Of a stretch of 64,000 nt of DNA, positions 53,796 to 64,000 are shown one piece after another. The notes beneath the pieces are model-generated. The model worked only from the letters and a program-made list of their open reading frames with translations, did no database searches and was not told where the DNA came from. Made by a program: the position numbers and the translations under genes. The stretch is from Scedosporium boydii (lineage: Eukaryota; Ascomycota; Sordariomycetes; Microascales; Microascaceae): contig NJFT01000058.1 of NCBI GenBank assembly GCA_002221725.1, forward strand, positions 124,001-188,000, read 5' to 3'. How positions within the stretch are numbered: position 1 is the stretch's first letter; each line of letters begins with the position of its first letter.

Positions 53796-55769
53796 ATGAG
53801 TCGCTCACATACAGAATCTGGCGATAGCTCCGCCTCCGCCGCATCCTCGTCCGAAGACGAATATGAATCCGATGATGCAAACCGCTTCATTGACGACGAG
53901 GCCGTGGAGGAGGAATCAGATGCGCAATCAGATGGAGAATCAGATTCCCAGGAGTCGCGTTCGTCCATCGACCCCGAATCGGCCTTTCGATTTAACTCGC
54001 TGCCACCCGAGCTCCGTTTAAAAATTTGGCAATATTTCTGTCCGGAGCTCGTCTCCAAATCCTGGATATTTCAATTTCACGCTGTGACGCAGAGACGGGG
54101 ACCCCGACATGCCGACATCTGGGAGGCAGGGAGTCTCGCGGGAGACACGGAACGAATCCGCACGGTTCTCTCCGTGGATCGCGATAGCCGTTCCTGGGCC
54201 CTGACACGTTTTCCGGACAGCCTGGGAATCCGGGGAGGCCGTGGCGCTGTCCGCTTCAACAAGGAGGTGGATGTCGTACATCTGGAAATCGTGATCAACT
54301 ACCGCATCGACTCGCTCCCCAGCGAGTTTTGCCAGGATGTCAGGTATCTCTCGACGAATCAGATTCTGTTTGACCCCATGGGATTCGGTCCACGTAGGAC
54401 TGCGGACAAGATCGCCCCGAATACTTTTCTGAGATTATTTACCTTCTTTCCTCACCTGAAGGTGTGGTTTCGGTATCTGGAAGCCCCAGAGTATAGGCCG
54501 AGCCGCCTACGCTGGATCCGCGATGGAAACGTTCATGCCGTCCATCAAGTCATAAAAGAAGATAACCCCATCTACGCCGAGTACCATCAGCGGATGTACT
54601 TTTATCCGGACCTGCAACATCAACGTCAGTACGCAATGCTAAACATTCCCGCCAAAATCCATCCCAGGGACACAATATCTCGCCGGATCGCCAAACTCCC
54701 CGTGACCTTCGACCCTCCCGGCGTCGAGGTCGGATGGACGGTCACCGAGTCCTATGACGGCAAGAATCCCGACGTCGTGCCGCCTGACCAGATCGAGAGA
54801 ATTTCCAAGATAGAGACATGGCCGTTATACTATTTCCGATACAACGACTTTGAACCCCGACCTTGCCTCGCCGAAGAGCTTATCGATCCCTTGGGCGATG
54901 ATGACGAACCGGATGAGCTCCCGCGTTTTGATGACGATACGGAACCGAGCGTTTACTGGACCTCCGATCATTTTGAGGATGACGTTGATGAGTACGAGGA
55001 TTCTGGGCTCGACGATGGCCCGCTCGAGGAGAGTGAACTGGATGAATTGGAGCAGATTATGGAGGCGCTTGATGAGCGTGACTTTTCCTCGGACGACCTG
55101 GACCCTCATGGACACGTCGGGTTCTTGGGGAATCCTTTAGAATCGATCCCGTTCTCCCCAGCAGTCACCAACGGCAGTCACAACCAAGGCGCCCAATTTT
55201 CAAGCCTTGAACCATCGGAACGCGAGGGGGGAGCAGAAGAGGAGGAGGAGGACGATGAGGAAGCTCGTCCGACGAGGACTTCGCGAAGGAGGGTTGTGGT
55301 AGATAGCGAGGATGAAGAGGAGCAGGATGGAGACGAAGATGAAGACGATGCACCCGCGGCTGCGAGTCGAGGAGGTCGCGGTCGTACTATGGTCGAAGAC
55401 GACGAGGACGACGATGACAATGGCAATGATAACGACAATGAGAAGGGCGGTTCATCACGCAATGACGCCCGGGAATCCGACGCTGAGGAATCAGAAGGGT
55501 CTACAGAGACTGACTATGATGCCGACGAGGATGAAGAACCCGCACCCCCGAGACGCGCAACCCTCACCCAAAGGTTCGGGTACCGCAACACGCTGCGGCT
55601 GACTCCTTCATCACACTCAGAAGATGACGGAAATTCAAACGGAGGCGATGATGATGACGCTAGCGATCTAGATGATGAGGACGGAGATTCGGAACGTGGC
55701 AATCCCTTTTTCGATGAGGTGGCTGAAGAGGAGGAAGAAGATGATGATGACGACGAGGAAGATGATTAA
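53796..55769 (+). CDS. 2EXR-domain protein with long acidic C-terminus
   Basis: A single exon encodes 657 residues. After an acidic Ser-rich start (residues 1-60), FRFNSLPPELRLKIWQYFC marks the 2EXR domain, an F-box-like module common in fungal proteins of unknown function. It extends to about residue 290. From about residue 360 the chain becomes strongly acidic, and residues 470-657 are dominated by Asp/Glu with a few Arg/Gly islands (SRGGRGR, RTSRRR). The low-complexity tail suggests a disordered, possibly nuclear, interaction surface. No enzymatic motif is visible. It is convergent with the HET gene downstream. Confidence 0.8.
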   Translation: MSRSHTESGDSSASAASSSEDEYESDDANRFIDDEAVEEESDAQSDGESDSQESRSSIDPESAFRFNSLPPELRLKIWQYFCPELVSKSWIFQFHAVTQRRGPRHADIWEAGSLAGDTERIRTVLSVDRDSRSWALTRFPDSLGIRGGRGAVRFNKEVDVVHLEIVINYRIDSLPSEFCQDVRYLSTNQILFDPMGFGPRRTADKIAPNTFLRLFTFFPHLKVWFRYLEAPEYRPSRLRWIRDGNVHAVHQVIKEDNPIYAEYHQRMYFYPDLQHQRQYAMLNIPAKIHPRDTISRRIAKLPVTFDPPGVEVGWTVTESYDGKNPDVVPPDQIERISKIETWPLYYFRYNDFEPRPCLAEELIDPLGDDDEPDELPRFDDDTEPSVYWTSDHFEDDVDEYEDSGLDDGPLEESELDELEQIMEALDERDFSSDDLDPHGHVGFLGNPLESIPFSPAVTNGSHNQGAQFSSLEPSEREGGAEEEEEDDEEARPTRTSRRRVVVDSEDEEEQDGDEDEDDAPAAASRGGRGRTMVEDDEDDDDNGNDNDNEKGGSSRNDARESDAEESEGSTETDYDADEDEEPAPPRRATLTQRFGYRNTLRLTPSSHSEDDGNSNGGDDDDASDLDDEDGDSERGNPFFDEVAEEEEEDDDDDEEDD

Positions 55770-56143
55770 TGTTTTACTAGATGGAGAGTTTTTTTTTCTC
55801 TTTCTATCTCTCTCCTTCTTTCTTTTTTTTATTTTAATTTGGACGGTGGGAACAAAATGAAATTCCCAGTACTCGCGAGGTTAGACAAAATCCATGTTTT
55901 TCTGCCTTTTTTTCTACACGTAAAAAATTACTGGACTACATACACTCTCTTTCTTCCACGGCGACATCCAAGTGCTAGCCTAGACGCCTTGCATATCCTT
56001 CTTCGGCTCTGGCAAGTAGAACGAGAGGATAGTTGTCCTAGATGATACTGAGAGAGCGAAGATAAGTATGAATGGAATTCAAGATCAAAATTGGACGAGC
56101 CTCCAGATCATCGGCTTGAGCCGCACCTATCCGCGTGCAAGAT
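55770..56143. terminator. Convergent 3' region with T-rich tract
   Basis: This spacer lies between the 2EXR and HET stop codons. It is T/C-rich just after 55770 (TTTTTTTTCTCTTTC) and otherwise plain. It should contain both 3' ends; no hairpin was sought. Confidence 0.4.
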
Positions 56144-58224
56144 CTACACAATGTCGATAATTTCCCTTCGACCACCGCCTGCAAAAGGACTTTCAAAATC
56201 TTGATACCTTTGACCGTTCACATCCAAATACCGTGGTACCAACAGCATCCCAACCCTCTCATACGCACTGGGATCCCTCTTTGACGGTACCAAGAGAAGC
56301 ACGTATTCAACCCCACGTCGCCTTTCCACGTCATCATGGCCAAGAACCTCCACCAGCGCCAGGCGAGCACAGGTAATGCGAGCCTCCAAGGCTTTATACA
56401 AAAATGTGTGCATGGGACTGTCACAGAAGAGCTCAACGCTGCGGAATCGACGGCCCTTTTTACTCTCTGAAAGCGTCCAGGCCGTTTCTGGCTTGCATTG
56501 CTTGTCGCCGATATGGCGCAGGATGGCAGCAAACCTGTCGACCTCGAGTGTTAACCGCCCGCCCTGAGACTTGCCAGTTGGATCAGCTGTCGCTGGTAGA
56601 CACTGGACATCAATAACCTTGAACCATTGCTCGAGCAAACCCATGGATCTCTCCTCTTTACCGCTGCCAAAGTCGACGAAACAGAGGGGGAATTCAACAT
56701 AAGCTGCTCGCTCAGCCCACGACCACGACGGAGCGCATCCGCCGCCATGTTTAACTGGGTGGTCCGTGTTGGTCGCAGACGCGGAATGCCAAAGGAGATC
56801 CATTTCCAATGTTTCCCTCCATAGACCTCCGAGGTATTCGCTGGACGGACTATTCGCCCGGATAGCCTGCGCCAACCCCGACAACGCCGGTAGTCGATCC
56901 GATTCTTTAGTTATTGATAGCCTTGAGTAGTCGGATACCATTCGCTTCCAGATGTATGGTACGCCTGACGTACCACTCCGGAGAGCGGACCTGAACTGCT
57001 GGCGCGAGCGCGCGAAGGACTGTACGCTGCTTTCATTACACTCACACCAGCAGTCCCCGTCACATTCCCAGATCATTTCGTCTTTACCAAAGTGTAAGAC
57101 GCGAGGGGAGAGGGTCCTCTCCTGGAAGACCCAGGCGCGGGTGAGTAGTGGCCAATCAGTCACGTCGTAATTGTCCCTGGAACTGTACTGGCCCTCAGGG
57201 GTGTTTACGTCCGTCGGATGATGGCAGGCGCTATGGCAAAAGTAATGGTACGGTTTGCCTTCCGAAGTCGTACCCGTGATTTTCTTAGACGTGATGGTCG
57301 GAAACCCGGCAGCGCAGTTTGGTGAGGACAAGGCGGATATTGTCAAAAAACCATCCGAGTAGATACGGCACATCTTAGCCGACTCGGCCTCCCAATCTTG
57401 TGTACTATCCTGCACAATGCAGAGAGAGTCGATCCAGATGTACCGAAGACCAAGTAACCTGACAATAGCCACTGCGTCCTGGTAGGTTTTGGGGATGTCG
57501 GCCCAGGGAATACCCTTGGCGGTGTGCTTTGCTAGATTCGAACCGTTCGTGACGAGTGTCTGGTGATCACCCCAACGGTGGCTAAGACAAGCGTAATGGG
57601 CCCTTTCTCCGCCAGATACGTGCAGTTTAACCGTGTCACCCAAGTCCGGACTGACATCCAGGACTCGAGTCGGAAGTTGCGGAGGCGCTGAGCGAACGCA
57701 ATCGTGAGATAACTGGCATCTTTCAACCCACTCCAAGATTTTGCTGTTTCGTTCGGGTGCTCCGGAGGGACCAGTGCCGAGACCGGTTGGAACCGCATTC
57801 CAAGGGCAAGGAACGTCTACGAGGGGAAAGTTACCAAGTGCGCGTTAGCCCTTTCCCTCCCCTTTTCTCGGTGTGCGTTGGTAAATATCGACTTACCAGG
57901 GTGACTGAATACTTTCAGTGCTTTCAGTCTGATCCCTTGTCCTTTCTTCACCCGAACCAGCATCTCGAGACTAGAAAGATGTTGCCCGACCGTGGTTATA
58001 CCCAGCACGGGCATATTAAGTAGTACTACGTCCTCATCGAGAATCCCCTGAGCCTTCACCATCTTCCAGTATATCCGGCAAAGTGGGCATGGAGAGGATT
58101 CCAAGGATCGCGACGTTGGCAGCGACGCCACGAGGTTGGCGCGCAGGCGGTCCATTTCTGGGGACGCGGTGTTTGTGAAACGACAAAGATGCTCGCAGTG
58201 CCAACATAGAGTATCTGATGCCAT
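56144..58224 (-). CDS. HET-domain (heterokaryon incompatibility) protein
   Basis: Two exons (58224-57897, 57816-56144) total 2,001 bases, 666 residues. The N-terminus is a Cys-rich module, CWHCEHLC followed by CPLC, as in many HET proteins. The HET domain (about residues 180-350) carries the three usual blocks: YACLSHRWGD, IPKTYQDAVAIVRLLGLRYIWIDSLCI and a later LTRAWVFQERTLSPRVLHF. The C-terminal 300 residues are variable and contain WSWA. HET domains trigger cell death when activated in vegetative incompatibility or in NLR-like pathways. A STAND gene follows 3.5 kb away. The intron join GTAAGTCG to CTCGTAG restores the frame exactly. Confidence 0.9.
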
Positions 58225-58963
58225 TGCGATGGTCGGCCGGGGTTTGATAGGCTTATTTACTCTTCTATGTTGCACTGAAAACACGGAGTATTACTATGAA
58301 GAAGTTTAATAAGACCTGGTTTTGGTTGCTGGCTTTCTATTTCGCTCACAGCCTGGTCGACAATTGTGTGGTCATCGAGATCGAGATGCATCAGATGCAT
58401 CAGCACTGCCACTCCCCCGACAGCGCCGTTGCCAACGATTGGGTCCCTCAAATGCAGGTCTGCCCAATCGCTGCGAGCCAGGCCATGCTGACCAGCCCAC
58501 TCCCCTGGCTCGTCATTTCCTCACATCCTAACAGTACCTGTGTATACTATACCCAGCGAGGGTGGATATATAAATAGAGTGTCCCAGCCTCCGAGAACAT
58601 ATTTACACCCAGTTGACTTCCTATCGACTCAGCCGCTCCATCCAACTGCCGCATCCCACGCCCGACAAGAATGCGAAGTCACACACTCAAACCGTAACAG
58701 CAAGGCTAGCCCGCATGGTCCCGGTCAACACGGAATCAGCATCATGGTATGGTCTCCAAGAGTGGGCCCGAAACAGCACAGATAACTGGGAAATGCGGCA
58801 GGTGTAACGTGGGGGGCTAAGCTGCGAATTTCCGATCGACAACGCTCCGGAAAGCTGGGCGTACCTACGCTGGTATTTCGACTGCCGTTACTAAAAAGCT
58901 TGGGCTGCTCAACACATAGCCAGAACCACCACCCCTTCCTTGGACAGCTGTTTTCGCTCCGCC
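58225..58963. promoter_or_regulatory. Divergent region, HET gene / membrane protein gene
   Basis: A spacer of about 740 bases with GGATATATAAATAG near 58561-58574, a good TATA element. Start codons on both sides point away from it. No gene is supported inside. Confidence 0.5.
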
Positions 58964-60885
58964 ATGGCTGACACAACCACGAGCCTCAGCTGCTCGCTCA
59001 ACACGACGGAATGCATCCTCGAAACCCTCGCAGCGGTACTCAACGAGCTGAGGGCCCAGCGGGGCGAGTACAATTGGGATCCCCTCACGTTTGGCGTTAC
59101 GGCCGTCATAGGAATCCTCGCCCTCATCATTGCCGTTCTGACCGTCGGCCAGGGACTCCTCGCTGCCGGACCGGGGCGGCTTAAGTCAAGCCGCAATGCT
59201 CTCGGGCCATGGGCCAAGTTTAGCAAGCGCACGTTCGACTGGTCTGAGATGAGGTTTAGGACCGTCGCCTATACGCCTATCCTCGTCGCTCCTCCTCCTC
59301 CTCGTCTCCGATCATGCATTGCTCTGACGGTCCCTACTACGGACCCTGAAGACGACTACTGGTACAAAAAGATTAAAGATGAGGCAGAATGGGTTGAGAT
59401 GGACTCGTCGGGGCTCTTGCGTGGTGCAACGGAGCACTTTCCTGCAACGTGGCTCGCCTTGCTGACCTCAGTCGGCCTGGACGATGTCGAGCTTTGGGAA
59501 AGGAAGCACACGGGTGCCGACTACATCCCCGCCGAGTTCCCAGCGTGCCCGCATACGGCTCTATTGGTGTCGCCATTGCTCTGGCCGCGTCCTACTCGTT
59601 GGATGAGGTCCAGCTCGTTATCGACTCAGGGTCGAATCTCCCCCGAATCCAAAGCCGGGAACTCAGCCTTGTGTTCCGCAACCACCCTTCGCTGGGAGTT
59701 GTTGGATTCTATGAAAACCACATGAGTGGAATTAAATGCACTTGGGGACGACATGTCACCGCTGCGATCCGATCGATTATGACCGCGCAAGGCAAGACGG
59801 AGTCATCCATTCGACGGCAATTAAGACCCGAGAGTCCCGTCTCGGACCCGCGATATAAATTCGATGAGTGGCTTACTGATGACTACCTGTTTGTGGACCC
59901 AAAATGTCCATGTCAAAGCCTCGAAGACGCCCGCAACCCTACCTGCTGTAGTAGGGGCCTTGTTGCGTGGACGACGCGCTGCAAACGGCGTCCACCGATA
60001 GAAATCCACAGCGAGCACAGTCCAGCAGTCCTACTTTTCACCATGGAACCGTCGGAATATCCTAGGCTATTTCCTGCCATGAACAACAAGCTCCGTGAAA
60101 AGCTCCATTTGCTTTCGATACAGAGTAGATTCTGGGCGATGAGACGGCGTGAGTGGGAGAATTTCAGTCCGCAATTTGAGAATGGATTTACTCCGGATGT
60201 ACGATATATCGAGGAGAAAGCTATGGCCTGGGCTCAGAGAGTCGTGGCCGGACCAGTTATACAGCTCGACTTGTTTCCGTCCGTCCATCGAGACGTCCTA
60301 GTTTGCATCGCCGATCTCTACTCTGCTAAATCGAACCTAGACCGCGGTGATGACTACGTAGTCTCCAGGAGTATGCTCGGGGAGATCCAAAAGATCACCA
60401 AATGGTTATCTAGCATCCGCTGGCCAGGTGAGGAAGGCTGGGCTGAAGAAATCCGGTGTCGACAGCGCACAATCGGCGGCGTCGGTTTTGGCCTCGGCTC
60501 TGTGTATAGAAATTGGGATGAGGCCAATACACCTAAGCCCGAGGATACGCCCGAGATAGAAGTAGTCCCTTCTGTCGTCTTCGTCAACAACGCCTTGCAC
60601 AGGGTTCTCCGTGCTCTAAAAGGTCACATGGCAAGCGTGAGGGCAGATCCATCGTTCGAAGAGATGCCGCACGAGGACAACCACTCACTCGACAAGGTGC
60701 TTAAGTTGTGGGAGCTTGACGGATCATCGCCACCAAAGTTCAAGCTACCTGACGACGTGCAGCATCCCCTCGACGATTTATTGATCTACCGCGCGGTGCT
60801 AATCGCAGTTGTCTACTCTTTAGCACAGGACACCTCGAGCTTGATAAACAACAGTCTCTTCGACATGATCGTGCCGATTGCATGA
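58964..60885 (+). pseudogene. Membrane-anchored fungal protein with an apparent frameshift
   Basis: The N-terminal part, from an ATG at 58964, has a short Cys-containing ectodomain-like start (residues 1-45), one transmembrane helix (FGVTAVIGILALIIAVLTVG) and then GPGRLKSSRNALGPWAKFSK. This wording I associate with a large uncharacterised fungal family. It reads well to about 59550, where it loses coherence; the next frame takes over from PAYGSIGVAIALAASY and runs to a stop at 60885. No intron of usable length joins them, and the register change is equivalent to one missing base. Without the shift the protein would be about 640 residues. It may be a real lesion, strain variation or an assembly error. 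The surroundings (HET, STAND) suggest a role in self/non-self biology, but that is only context. Confidence 0.65.
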
Positions 60886-61741
60886 TTGTAAACCGAGGAG
60901 CTATGTTGCGAACGCGCGTGGATAATATAGGATGTTGAGCATAGCTGCTACACGACCGTTTGTGTGTGTGGGATAAAGTCACGGTTGTCAGATGGGATAT
61001 GCCAGGAACGAGGTGGTTTGGTGATAGCATATCATCCTTGGGTCACCTTCCACACGAAAGGCTTCCTCTTCTACTTCTCCTCTTCTTTTGGACTTCTATG
61101 GCAGAAACAACTAAATCCACAGTACCCATAGCATCACAGTATACAGTACATAAGTATACCAGAAAATATTTCAAGGCGTTTTCGAGTATTGGTATGGGTG
61201 CGAGAGCCTTCCGCCTAGAAGTAGTTTGGTACGATTTGAGTCGCAAGTTGTGATTTACCAGTGATCTCTATATTTCCAGCATGTTTTGTTTCACTTCCAG
61301 TCTGGAGATGGATTCACGAAGGCTGATAGTGATAGAAGACTTCAACCGTGTCCTCATGAACCGTTCATCATGCGGAAAGGGGAGAAGGGCCCTGCAGCTG
61401 CAGAGGCTTAGTTGCTAGGTGAGATGTGTATTCCGGAAACCCTCAAATGGCCTGTGGTAGCTACATAAATTGCGCCGACTCTTCCCATGGTACTGTAGCT
61501 TATGAACTGCCACAGCCGTGCTATTGAGGGCGTGGCTGTGCCTGCAGGTATTATTGCCATCCATGACGGAAAGTTACCGAAAACGGTCATGTACGTACTG
61601 CTTAGCCCTCCCGGGTCATCGGGCATAAATACACCCAATGCTCGCCCAATCGATTGGAGTTCTTCCCCCGCTGTGCTTTCTCTTTCCCTAATAGGAAGCC
61701 TCCTGGAGATAATGCACGTCATCCAACAACCAACAACCAAC
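60886..61741. other. Intergenic region upstream of STAND gene
   Basis: About 0.86 kb; no gene supported. It should hold the STAND promoter. Confidence 0.45.
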
Positions 61742-64000
61742 ATGGATCCCTTCTCGGCTATTGGCCTCGCGGGCAACATTGTCCAGTTCATCGACTTTGT
61801 GTGGACTCTGATCTCAGAGACTCGGCGGATCTCAAACTCGACCGAGGGACTCAGTGACGACAACAGGCTGCTCGAAACAATTGCTGCCGACATGGCGCGG
61901 CTGTCGGAATCCGTTCTGCCGTCGCCGGGGATCAGCCCGCAGTTGCGAAATCTAGCCCGGGAATGTAGTAGCATCTCGACGGAGATCCTCGGTGCTTTGG
62001 CAACGCTCAGGACCAAGGGCCGACAGACGCAATGGGAGTCATTCTTGGTGGCGCTGAAGCAAGTGTGGAGGAAGAGCAAAATCGATCGGTTGTCAAAGAG
62101 GTTGGCGTCAGCTCAGTCTCAAATTGCCTCGCATATGCAAATCATCATGGTGTATGTCTCCAATCCAAATCCGGCCCTCTTTATTGGGGTTTGTCCAGTG
62201 TAACGGGGTTGACAGAGTGGAGAAGCTAAATTTAACGAGCGTAGTAAGGATGTATCCAACCTCAACAAAGCCATACGACAACTCCAGGAAACAAACACCA
62301 AGCTTGGCATTCAGACTCGCCACAATCTCAGCTTTCTCACGAACAGAGTTGTTAACCTGACCGAAAATTTTGACAAGACAAAGATGCAGGAGTATACAGC
62401 GAAACTAGATCGTTTGGAAGTCACTCACACTCAGGTCCTTAAGGATATCTCGGCCCATCTGCAGCAGCTTTCCGAATCTATCAAGAAGTCGGAGGGCTCG
62501 GACCTGGACGCCATGTACGAAGGGTTCTTTAGTACGATGGAAGGGCACATAGAAACACTTCAACATTCGGAAGTCGTTCCCGCCGGGCTACTAAAAGAAA
62601 TCTTAGGATATCTTCGAGAATTTTCCCACTCCGTCCAAAATCATGAATGTGGGACCTCATCCATATCTCAGTCAAGTCTTACCAAGATGGAAGAATACAT
62701 GGAAACCCTAGAGGACTCGGAAAGAATGGTCGTACGGACTGCTAAGGAGGTCTCAATTGAGCTGGTTCAGTTTGGCCAGTCACTGAGAATGCTCGAACAT
62801 GCCGGCAGGGATACCACCACTTGTCAAGCCCTTCTCAAACGGTTATATTTCCCAAATCTCCATTCGCGTCATCGCAGCATCGAAATGGCGCACTTCAAAA
62901 CCTTTGAATGGATATTCACCGATATTATGCCACGGAATCCCGAGGGCGAAGGCCGCCACCACTTCGTTGAATGGCTGCTACGGCGAACGGAGACTGGGCC
63001 GTTCTGGGTACAAGGCAAAGCCGGTTCTGGAAAATCGACCCTGATGAAGTTCATCAGCAGTCATCCCGAGACGATGAAGCACTTGAGAGATTGGGCCGCA
63101 GAGAAGAAGCTAATCGTTGCCTCGTTCTTTTTTTGGAACGCCGGCACGATATTACAAAGATCCCAAGAGGGCCTTCTTCGATCGCTTCTCTTTGAGATTT
63201 TACGCACCTTCCCCGAAATGATACCTTCCGTTACGGCGAGTGTGAATATCTTCGACAACTTTCAGGAGGAAGAGTATTCTTGGAGTCTCGATGAGCTGTG
63301 GGAAATGTATGGGGCCATTTTCAAGCAGGATATACAAGCAAGATTTTGCTTCTTCATTGACGGGTTAGACGAGTTTCAGGACGGCAAGCGTAGCCACAGG
63401 GACCTCATACAAACACTTCACAAACTGGAAGCCTCTCACGACATCAAACTATGCCTGTCAAGCCGACCCTGGATGGTTTTCCAAGACGACTTTGGAGAGA
63501 ACCCGACCTGGGTCATTAAATTGGAGGATTTAACGAAATCAGATATTCGTCAAGTGGTAGAGGATAGGTTCAATGCGCATCCCCAGTTCGGAGAATTAAT
63601 AAAAAGCGACCCAGGATACGAAGAACTGATCGACCAAGTCGTCAACAGGTCCCAGGGCGTGTTTCTCTGGGTTTGTCTTGTCGTCCGTGATCTTCTGGAT
63701 GGCTTGACATACAGCGACTCGATTAAGACACTTCGAGCCCGACTGGAGAGCTTCCCGAAGGATCTAGACGCCTTTTTTAAGCATATGCTAGACTCCATCC
63801 CCGAAATCTATCAGGCTCGCGCCTCTCGGATGTTCAAGATTGCCATCTCCGCGGATAAACCGCTCCCTCTCATCTTCTATTCGCTGCTAGAGGAAGTCGA
63901 GGAAAACGAATCGATGACCCTCGACGAGCCTGTATACGGAATGCCCAGAAGGGAGATAGATCGTCGCAGACGTCGGCTACGCCGTCACCTCGACGGTCGA
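61742..64000 (+). CDS. NACHT-type STAND NTPase (NLR-like), 3' end off window
   Basis: Exons 61742-62151 and 62245 to the window edge give about 722 visible residues. Residues 1-140 (MDPFSAIGLAGNIVQFIDF onward) form the helical fungal N-terminal STAND domain. Residues about 140-330 are predicted coiled-coil or helical (QLQETNTKLG, DISAHLQQLSESIKKSE). The NTPase follows with Walker A WVQGKAGSGKST (about residue 394) and Walker B FCFFIDGLDEF, then SSRPWMVF and LTKSDIRQVVEDRF, the usual NACHT and winged-helix order. The visible C-terminal part reaches the region after NACHT; the sensor repeats, if any, lie beyond 64000. Fungal STAND proteins act as intracellular receptors in allorecognition and probably immunity. 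The N-terminal domain resembles that of the orphan protein at 36573. Confidence 0.88.

Noticed and set aside
59513..59545. Short intron to explain the frame change
   Set aside because: Candidate GT-AG pairs are only about 30 bases apart, shorter than any other intron in the window.
1..64000. CRISPR arrays, ribosomal RNA, intact transposons
   Set aside because: None seen. The only tandem repeats are short microsatellite-like arrays, and no transposase or reverse transcriptase motif was recognised.

Overview
The window looks like chromosomal DNA of a filamentous ascomycete (Pezizomycotina). Genes are interrupted by short introns (mostly about 50-100 bases, GT-AG). The gene families are typical of that group: Zn2Cys6 regulator, highly reducing polyketide synthase (PKS), AA9 LPMO, LysM effector, HET-domain and NACHT-type STAND proteins, and a fused AspRS-DUF2156 protein. 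All exon boundaries given here were read by eye from splice signals and frame continuity, not from transcript data.

Region A (1-16.5 kb) is a secondary-metabolite cluster with the hallmark of epipolythiodioxopiperazine (ETP, gliotoxin/aranotin type) pathways. It pairs an M19 dipeptidase (GliJ-like) with a gamma-glutamylcyclotransferase (GliK-like), the enzymes that trim glutathione from bis-glutathionylated diketopiperazines. Around them lie two P450s, a SAM methyltransferase, a Zn2Cys6 activator, a membrane acyltransferase and, cut by the left edge, a carrier-condensation (T-C) didomain NRPS protein. A perfect TCGGN3CCGA site, the motif reported for ETP regulators, sits between the second P450 and the acyltransferase. 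No adenylating NRPS, GST, C-S lyase, thiol oxidase or exporter is visible, so the cluster probably continues to the left or is partial.

Region B (16.5-26.2 kb) is a chitin-related locus. A subgroup-C class V (GH18) chitinase is broken by two frameshifts, an in-frame stop and a degraded 3' half. Beside it are a secreted, membrane-anchored DUF7136-type protein and an intact LysM protein. The upstream region of the DUF7136 gene exists in a second, diverged copy that has lost its gene.

Region C (26.5-35.1 kb) is one highly reducing PKS (KS-AT-DH-MT-ER-KR-ACP, about 2,649 residues, 11 exons, no release domain). Its enoylreductase nucleotide motif is unusual.

Region D (35.1-50 kb) holds an orphan protein with two STAND-type N-terminal helical regions, a cupredoxin beside an AA9 LPMO (both copper proteins), an alpha/beta hydrolase, and ergosteryl-aspartate synthase (AspRS fused to DUF2156). 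The hydrolase and the synthase are candidate partners in making and removing ergosteryl-aspartate.

Region E (50-64 kb) carries a DUF7025-type AAA ATPase, an acidic 2EXR protein, a HET-domain protein, a membrane-anchored protein broken by one apparent frameshift, and the first part of a NACHT STAND protein running off the right edge. This set resembles fungal allorecognition/innate-immunity neighbourhoods. No tRNA, rRNA, CRISPR array or intact transposon was recognised.
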